A stretch of DNA of 64,000 nucleotides from Fibrobacter succinogenes (GTDB lineage Bacteria > Fibrobacterota > Fibrobacteria > Fibrobacterales > Fibrobacteraceae): NCBI GenBank assembly GCA_902791475.1, contig CADAWC010000029.1, forward strand, positions 53,176 through 117,175, in the 5' to 3' direction. Below, one piece after another: positions 59,438 through 64,000 of the stretch (position 1 is its first letter; the number at the start of each line of letters is the position of its first letter). The notes under the pieces were generated by a model. That model did no database searches. It saw nothing but the letters and a program-made list of their open reading frames with translations, and was not told where the DNA came from. A program made the position numbers and the translations under genes.

Positions 59438-59581
59438 TTAGACGAAAGAACGGCTCTACGAGCCTACAGACGAAAGACTAGAGATTTTCAATATCATCCC
59501 GGACTCCGTTCTGGGATTGAATTTTATAGAAAGCAACTTCTTTCGTCTCTCGTCTACCAGCGTAAGCGGTCTTTCGTCTAA
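59438..59581. repeat. 144-bp element with nested inverted repeats
   Basis: Outer 12-bp perfect inverted ends TTAGACGAAAGA (59438-59449) and TCTTTCGTCTAA (59570-59581); inner 10-bp pair AGACGAAAGA (59468-59477) and TCTTTCGTCT (59539-59548). The middle contains 'atcatcccggactccgttctggg'. It lies right between the EIIA stop and the tRNA-Val promoter. Confidence 0.82.
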
Positions 59582-59587
59582 AACCTC

Positions 59588-59616
59588 TTGACAATCTTCA
59601 ATAGCTTTTCTATATT
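59588..59616 (+). promoter_or_regulatory. Sigma-70-type promoter of tRNA-Val
   Basis: TTGACA at 59588-59593, 17-nt spacer and TATATT at 59611-59616, placing the start about 6 nt before the tRNA. Confidence 0.85.
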
Positions 59617-59628
59617 TGCTCTCACCTC

Positions 59629-59703
59629 GGACGGTTAGCTCAGTTGGTTTAGAGCGCTGCTTTCACACGGCAGAGGTCACTGGTTCAAATCCAGTACCGT
59701 CCA
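59629..59703 (+). tRNA. tRNA-Val (anticodon CAC)
   Basis: 75 nt. Acceptor GGACGGT pairs with ACCGTCC (59696-59702), D arm GCTC/GAGC, anticodon arm CTGCT-TTCACAC-GGCAG with anticodon CAC, T arm ACTGG-TTCAAAT-CCAGT, discriminator A. CCA is not encoded. Own promoter upstream and terminator downstream. Confidence 0.93.
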
Positions 59704-59710
59704 TTCGAAA

Positions 59711-59735
59711 AGGCTTCCGCAAGGAAGCCTTTTTG
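59711..59735 (+). terminator. Rho-independent terminator of tRNA-Val
   Basis: AGGCTTCC, loop gcaa, GGAAGCCT then TTTT. Confidence 0.92.
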
Positions 59736-59875
59736 TGTTTGTACATTTTCTGCAATTTCCATAAATCAACACAAACAACACCAACCTCGTTATAATTGAC
59801 TAATACTTCTTCAGTATTAAGCGAGATAAATGTTCTTTTTTGAGCAAATAAATTAACGTTTAGAGAATGAAAGCG

Positions 59876-59949
59876 TCGGCCAAGGATGGGGAGGGTGCAG
59901 GGAGGGGCCCGTGCGGCCTTCGCAACTCCGAGCTGGGGCCCCGCCCGCA
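59876..59949. other. Very GC-rich island in an AT-rich gap
   Basis: About 74 bp of strongly G+C-rich sequence ('ggatggggagggtgcaggga', 'ctggggccccgcccgc') between AT-rich flanks in the 358-bp gap 59704-60061. GGGGCC (59904-59909) can pair with GGCCCC (59937-59942). No gene, tRNA or named RNA recognised; the rest of the gap shows nothing clear. Confidence 0.6.
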
Positions 59950-60061
59950 TGATGTACTTTTCAAGAATTATAGATACAAAAGAACAAACTTCAGGCGACA
60001 AGCCAAAAATTTCTATCTTAAAACACGCAACCAAAATATATAGCTGGGGCATCTAAAAGGT

Positions 60062-61360
60062 ATGAATTACAGAAAAGCAATCGTTCTCGGTATTTTTGCG
60101 TCAGCATCGCTCGTTTTCGCTGATGGTTCCTGGACCTTAAGCGCATGCCTCAAGCAGGCGAAAGAAAAGAGCCTCAAGCTCGAATCCGCAAAGCTCCGCG
60201 AACAGAAAGCAGATGTGAGCCTCGAACAGGCTAAGGTCGGGAACTACCCCACACTCTCCGCAAGCATCGGCAATACCCTTTACGATTCCCCGTTCAGAGA
60301 CGGTCCGCAGGACCATTACCGTTTAAGCGCAGGCCTTAGCGCCTCTTACACGCTCTGGGACGGCGGTTCTACAAGACTTTCCATCCAGGCAAACGAGATT
60401 AACAAAGAAGCGACGCGCCTTTCGACAAAGGAAACCGAACGCTCCGTGCAAGAAAGCGTCTTGAACGCGTACATGAACTTGCTCGCCGCGATTGAAAAGC
60501 TGCACACCGCAGACGCGACCGTTGAACTTGCCAAGGCTGAATTCGAACACTACAACACGCTGTTCGAAGCAGGCTCCATCACCAAGAAAGACTTGACACA
60601 GTCGCAGGCAAACGTGCTCCAGAAAGAAGCATCACAGCTTGCCGCGCAACTGAGCGTGAACACCGCAAAGACAACGCTCCGCCAGCTTTTGGAACTCCCG
60701 GAAAGCGAAGCATTCGAAGTTTCGGCACCAGAATCCGAAATCCAGACGCCGGACGCCCTCACACCGATTCCCACCCTCGATGCACTCCAGGCGACCGCCA
60801 CGGAAACAAATCCAGGATTAAAGTCCGACAGCCTCGCCATCCAGGTCGCAAAGAAGAATACCGAAATTGCAGGCAAGGGCAAGTCCATCAAGGTCTCGCT
60901 CGGCGCAAACGCAAGCACCGGCCTCCAGGCCTGGGAATCCAAGAAGTACGGAAGCCAGCTCAAAAACGGCTACCAGCACAGCGTTTCGTTGAACATCAAC
61001 ATCCCGATTATCGACGGCGGTGCCACAGAAAACAAGGTCTTACAGGCACAGATTAGCGAAACCGAAAGTCAGGTCGCTTTAAAGGAACAGGCAAAGACGC
61101 TCGAAAACAACATCGAAAAACTTTACCTGAACGCCCTTAGCGCCGACATGCAGTGGAAAGCTGCAATCCTTCAGGTTGAAGCAGAAAACGAGGCATTGCA
61201 GGTTGCCGAAGAACAACGTAACGTAGGCGCACTCACGTACACTGATTACTTGACGCAGAAAAACCGCCTCGAAAGCGCACAGTCTACACTCACGAACGCC
61301 AAGTACACAAGCCTCTTGGCACGCAACCTGCTGGATCTGTATCAAGGTAAGTTGGACTAA
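60062..61360 (+). CDS. TolC-family outer-membrane efflux protein
   Basis: 432 aa with signal peptide (IVLGIFASASLVFADGSW). Two repeated halves of long coiled-coil helices separated by strands, as in TolC/OprM (first repeat LKQAKEKSLKLESAKLREQK; LSASYTLWDGG; second SLNINIPIIDGGATENKVLQ). The trimer forms the exit duct of tripartite pumps or type I secretion. No adaptor or inner-membrane pump is next to it; the MacB-like pair at 44083-46184 could use it. Confidence 0.92.
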   Translation: MNYRKAIVLGIFASASLVFADGSWTLSACLKQAKEKSLKLESAKLREQKADVSLEQAKVGNYPTLSASIGNTLYDSPFRDGPQDHYRLSAGLSASYTLWDGGSTRLSIQANEINKEATRLSTKETERSVQESVLNAYMNLLAAIEKLHTADATVELAKAEFEHYNTLFEAGSITKKDLTQSQANVLQKEASQLAAQLSVNTAKTTLRQLLELPESEAFEVSAPESEIQTPDALTPIPTLDALQATATETNPGLKSDSLAIQVAKKNTEIAGKGKSIKVSLGANASTGLQAWESKKYGSQLKNGYQHSVSLNINIPIIDGGATENKVLQAQISETESQVALKEQAKTLENNIEKLYLNALSADMQWKAAILQVEAENEALQVAEEQRNVGALTYTDYLTQKNRLESAQSTLTNAKYTSLLARNLLDLYQGKLD

Positions 61361-61367
61361 AATACAG

Positions 61368-61443
61368 ACCCCGTCCCCATTCGCGGATCATGACCACGTA
61401 AGAGCTGAAGCTCTAAGTGGTCAAAGAGCACCATGGCCGGGGT
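61368..61443. other. Nested stem-loop region between convergent genes
   Basis: Outer stem ACCCCGTCC (61368-61376) with GGCCGGGGT (61435-61443), one G-U pair; inner stems GACCAC/GTGGTC (61392-61397/61417-61422) and AGAGC/GCTCT (61401-61405/61410-61414) with a tgaa loop. No T tract on either strand. It may be a structured RNA or a remnant repeat. Confidence 0.5.
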
Positions 61444-61483
61444 GACATTGAAGAAGTGCTGCACACTCTCGTCTAAAGCGTAC

Positions 61484-61515
61484 GGACCACTGTCTACTGC
61501 CTACTGTCTACTGCG
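61484..61515. repeat. TGTCTACTGCCTACT oligonucleotide repeat
   Basis: 'ggaccactgtctactgcctactgtctactgcgg', tandem units of the GTAGGAAGTAG/ACTGTCTACT family just past the minus-strand stop at 61525. Confidence 0.7.
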
Positions 61516-61524
61516 GCGTAGCCG

Positions 61525-62679
61525 CTAAACAAGCTTTTCGGCTTCGCCGTCGGCGTACTTTCCGTACAAAATAGATACAATATCTTTCTTGGGGATCTTT
61601 AGGCCAGTCTCCTTGAGGCTCACGCGGAGCCTGTCGAGCATCGCCTTGTCGATTTCTTTCCAGTACTGGTTCGTCTCGGTAAGCGTCCAGAGTTTGTCAT
61701 CGCCACCGCTGATAGTCACGAGTTTCGCCTTGAAGAACGTGCTCAGCGCGCGGTTGATAATGCTGCTCGTGGTACCCGCAATATTCTTTGCAACAATTTC
61801 CTGAACCAAGTCCTGCTTGTTCATCGGAACAAACGAAGTGAGGTCGCAAGCTTCGGCATAAATCTTCTTGAGCATATTGCGCGGGAACATGTCCCAGCCC
61901 TTACGCTTAAGCGCCTTTGCCAAAACCATCTGCGCATCTTCTTCGACAGCGACTTTTTGCTCGGCGAGCGCAACCATGTATGAACCGCCGCCCACATCCG
62001 TCATTTGTACAAAGTCAGCGGACTTCACGAAATCCTTGAACGTCTTGAAACCGAGGCGTTTCTCGTTAAATGCGTTATCGAGACCTAGCATTTTGGGCTT
62101 GATCGCCGCAAGTGCAATCGGGCCATCTTCTTTTTGCAAAACGCTACGGAGCATTTCCATGGAATCGATTTTCTCGGAAACAATCAGGTTTGCGCGTTCC
62201 TTCGCATCGGCGACTTCATCGCCGGAATCGTCATCGGCAGGAGCCGCATCGTCCGTGTAAATGTAGCGGGAGCATGAATTCTTGACGCATTCGCTCAGCG
62301 GGGACTTGGGTCCAACGCCAATCACTTCCTTGCCCTGTTCACGCAGCTTGCGGAAAAGCGGCGAAAAGTCAGAATCACCCGTAGCAAGCACAATCCACTG
62401 CACCTGGGAATCAAGCGCCACTTCCATCGTATCGACCGTCATCTTGATGTCCGTCGAATTCTTGCCGCTCACCGGGTGGAACGTGTGTACGAGTTCAAAG
62501 CCATTTTCATTGAGCGCGGACTGTAGCGGGATCAGCTGCGGCGTAGACCATTTGCCATAAGCCTTGCGCACGACAATCTGCCCAAGCGGCAAAAGTTCGT
62601 CCATAAGCGACTGTACACCGTTATTTTTGACCCAGTTGGTCAAGTTCTCTGCGTCGATAAAAATTGCAATGTGGTTCAT
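61525..62679 (-). CDS. NYN-domain protein with C-terminal OST-HTH/LOTUS-type domains
   Basis: 384 aa. Residues 1-145 are a NYN (PIN-like) domain: [26 protein letters not shown] and [20 protein letters not shown] with the acidic residues of the metal site (D9, E11, D77, D101, D103 approximately). Residues about 165-240 and 260-330 look like winged-helix OST-HTH/LOTUS domains ([40 protein letters not shown]). This architecture is known as LabA-like in bacteria and is related to eukaryotic RNA regulators (MARF1, Limkain b1). It probably binds or cleaves RNA. No toxin or antitoxin neighbour. Confidence 0.9.
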   Translation of the reverse strand: MNHIAIFIDAENLTNWVKNNGVQSLMDELLPLGQIVVRKAYGKWSTPQLIPLQSALNENGFELVHTFHPVSGKNSTDIKMTVDTMEVALDSQVQWIVLATGDSDFSPLFRKLREQGKEVIGVGPKSPLSECVKNSCSRYIYTDDAAPADDDSGDEVADAKERANLIVSEKIDSMEMLRSVLQKEDGPIALAAIKPKMLGLDNAFNEKRLGFKTFKDFVKSADFVQMTDVGGGSYMVALAEQKVAVEEDAQMVLAKALKRKGWDMFPRNMLKKIYAEACDLTSFVPMNKQDLVQEIVAKNIAGTTSSIINRALSTFFKAKLVTISGGDDKLWTLTETNQYWKEIDKAMLDRLRVSLKETGLKIPKKDIVSILYGKYADGEAEKLV

Positions 62680-62696
62680 GGTGGTATATATAGCAA

Positions 62697-62733
62697 AGTA
62701 GGAAGTAGACGAAAGGAAGTAGGAAGTTACTTA
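62697..62733. repeat. GTAGGAAGTAG-type oligonucleotide repeat
   Basis: 'aagtaggaagtagacgaaaggaagtaggaagttac', mixing the GTAGGAAGTAG unit with the AGACGAAAG unit of the 59438 element. Confidence 0.7.
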
Positions 62734-62836
62734 TTGCTTGTTCAAAACGACCGAGCCGCACTGTTGGGACGATACTCCAATACTCGCCCTCAAAATATTA
62801 CAAATTACTTACAAACTTTACTAGCAGTCCGAAACC

Positions 62837-62865
62837 TTGACAAATTGTCCATAACAAAATATTTA
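62837..62865 (+). promoter_or_regulatory. Sigma-70-type promoter of the esterase gene
   Basis: TTGACA at 62837-62842, 17-nt spacer, TATTTA at 62860-62865. The start codon at 62957 is about 85 nt downstream, giving a fairly long leader. Confidence 0.6.
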
Positions 62866-62956
62866 CAATCGGTAATTTCACTCACATCCGAAGATAAATT
62901 ACAAATGGGTTAAGGGGTCCAGAGAGAAATTTTTGGATTTCAAAAAGGAGTGTCCG

Positions 62957-64000
62957 ATGAAAGCGAAACAACTTTCGCTCGTTACTGCCGCATGCGTTGC
63001 GGCTTTATGTTCCACAACATTTGCCTACACGATTAGCGGAACTGTCTCCGACGATCAGGGTAAGGCCCTCAAGGACGTTGACGTCAGCTTGCTCAAGGAA
63101 GGCAAGTCCACAAAGACAGACGACCAGGGTAAATTCACTATCCACGAAGACGAAGAAGTGGGCATCAATCCGAGCTTCAGAAACGCAATCGGATACATTA
63201 GCGTCAACAATGGCATTCTCTCTTACTCCCAGAGCAGCACCTCGCCCGTGCAGGTGAAGGTTTACAATTCGCTGGGGAACCAGGTTTTCAACAAGACATT
63301 GCAGGGTTCCGGCACGTATGACTTGAGCAAGGGCCTCAAGGCACGCGGCACCTATTTTGCACAGGTCTCCGTCGGCAGCGCCAAGCAGAATTTCAAGTTT
63401 ACGACGGACGACAGCTTTAAAAGTTCCTTCGGCACGCAGGCAGGCGCCCTCATGAAGGATGCACAAAAGGGCGAAGCCATCCGATTTGTCGCCGCAGATT
63501 ACGACACGCTCACCATCGCGCTCAACACGCTTGACACGAATCTCAACGTGAAGCTCACGAAGAGCGTACCGGCAGAACAGACCTTCAAATTCGGCTATGC
63601 CCTCAAGAACGAACCGCGCAAGAGTAAAGGGTGCGGCAAGAATTCATCCCTCAATTCAACCGGTAGCGTCGAAAACGGCAAGAAGTACAACTTGAATGTC
63701 GGCGGCAAGAACCGTACATTCTTCATCACCTTGCCGAGCAACTACGATAACACCAAGCCGCACAAGTTGCTTATCGCAAACCACTGCATGGGTTCAAAGG
63801 CCGAAGACTTCGTGCACCATACTCCGGACTACGACCATCCGACCCCGTACTACGGACAACAGAAACTGGACAAGAACGGCGACTACATCTTCGTCGCTCC
63901 GCAGGGTAACGACAACGGTACTTGGAACGGCAAGGAAGACCACCAGTTCGTTGACGAAATGATTACCGCGATGTTCGACAACTACTGCGTTGACACCACC
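62957..64000 (+). CDS. Secreted CE1-like esterase (polyhydroxybutyrate-depolymerase/feruloyl-esterase type), truncated by window
   Basis: 348 codons from ATG 62957 (AAAAAGGAG 6 nt upstream) to the window edge, still open. Signal peptide to about residue 22; a CnaB/carboxypeptidase-regulatory-like domain (TISGTVSDDQGKALKDVDVS) interrupted by a beta segment with VQVKVYNSLGNQVFNKTLQG and GTYFAQVSVGSAKQNFKF, which looks like a sorting/FlgD-type domain; then the esterase start (RTFFITLPSNYDNTKPHKLL, IFVAPQGND) as in LpqC/CE1 acetylxylan or feruloyl esterases. The active Ser (GxSxG) lies beyond the window. Likely acts on hemicellulose esters. Confidence 0.85.
   Translation, partial: MKAKQLSLVTAACVAALCSTTFAYTISGTVSDDQGKALKDVDVSLLKEGKSTKTDDQGKFTIHEDEEVGINPSFRNAIGYISVNNGILSYSQSSTSPVQVKVYNSLGNQVFNKTLQGSGTYDLSKGLKARGTYFAQVSVGSAKQNFKFTTDDSFKSSFGTQAGALMKDAQKGEAIRFVAADYDTLTIALNTLDTNLNVKLTKSVPAEQTFKFGYALKNEPRKSKGCGKNSSLNSTGSVENGKKYNLNVGGKNRTFFITLPSNYDNTKPHKLLIANHCMGSKAEDFVHHTPDYDHPTPYYGQQKLDKNGDYIFVAPQGNDNGTWNGKEDHQFVDEMITAMFDNYCVDTT

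Noticed and set aside
59663..60052. Open frame of 129 codons, minus strand, ending MDGTGFEPVTSAV
   Set aside because: The C-terminus is the antisense of tRNA-Val, a common false ORF, and the rest crosses a terminator and a GC-rich island.

Overview
The window reads as a chromosomal segment of a Fibrobacter species, close to F. succinogenes. It carries a FISUMP-domain lipoprotein (the 'Fibrobacter succinogenes major paralogous domain') next to a TIGR02147-type protein, many secreted Ser-rich lipoproteins, a glycoside hydrolase family 5 enzyme related to CelC, a CE1-like secreted esterase, futalosine-route menaquinone synthesis (MqnA) and a biotin-dependent Na+-translocating decarboxylase. Gene starts have Gram-negative-type Shine-Dalgarno sites. 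No phage, plasmid or CRISPR signature was seen.

Layout. 1-7 kb: the 3' part of an M6-like secreted protein, then a minus-strand operon purA, Crp-type regulator, PASTA protein, TPR lipoprotein, LolB-like lipoprotein. 7-9.4 kb: a two-gene cassette (novel lipoprotein plus secreted alpha/beta hydrolase) whose hydrolase is truncated; the same cassette recurs at 50.4-51.6 kb with the hydrolase even more eroded. 9.4-17 kb: a PBP4-type carboxypeptidase fused to a DUF1460 amidase, a membrane-anchored solute-binding protein translationally coupled to aroA, an acyl-ACP thioesterase and a large nitronate-monooxygenase-like protein. 17-22 kb: a cluster of hairpins, a ComEC-type metallohydrolase, a small Cys/His protein, a broken tRNA-His, a SpoIIE-type phosphatase and a PD-(D/E)XK nuclease/transposase-family protein. 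22-37 kb: a surface/adhesion block (1819-aa GLUG protein, FISUMP lipoprotein, TIGR02147 regulator-like protein, two tandem histidine-phosphatase lipoproteins) interrupted by the decarboxylase gamma, biotin-carrier and beta genes.

37-50 kb: acetyl-CoA hydrolase/transferase, GtrA, an OmpA/thrombospondin-3 protein behind a BY-kinase, a MacB-like ABC pair, KDPG aldolase, a response-regulator diguanylate cyclase, MqnA, a small conserved protein and a cytoplasmic GH5. 50-58 kb: the second decayed cassette, small envelope proteins, and a tightly overlapping operon clpP-ftsY-lipoprotein-thioredoxin-glycosyltransferase. 58-64 kb: aroD, a PTS EIIA protein, tRNA-Val, a TolC-type protein, a NYN/OST-HTH RNA-binding protein and the start of a CE1-like esterase.

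Nearly every intergenic gap holds dispersed repeats: a 'GTCATCC...GGATCCAGT' palindromic family, a 'GTAGGAAGTAG/ACTAACCACT' oligonucleotide family and a 'TTAGACGAAAGA' inverted repeat. The most interesting signals are the repeated lipoprotein/hydrolase cassette with decayed hydrolases, an N-terminal module shared between FISUMP and histidine-phosphatase lipoproteins, the two AT-rich hairpin clusters, a 30-nt promoter-like element upstream of two unrelated genes, and a tRNA-His cut off at a dispersed repeat.
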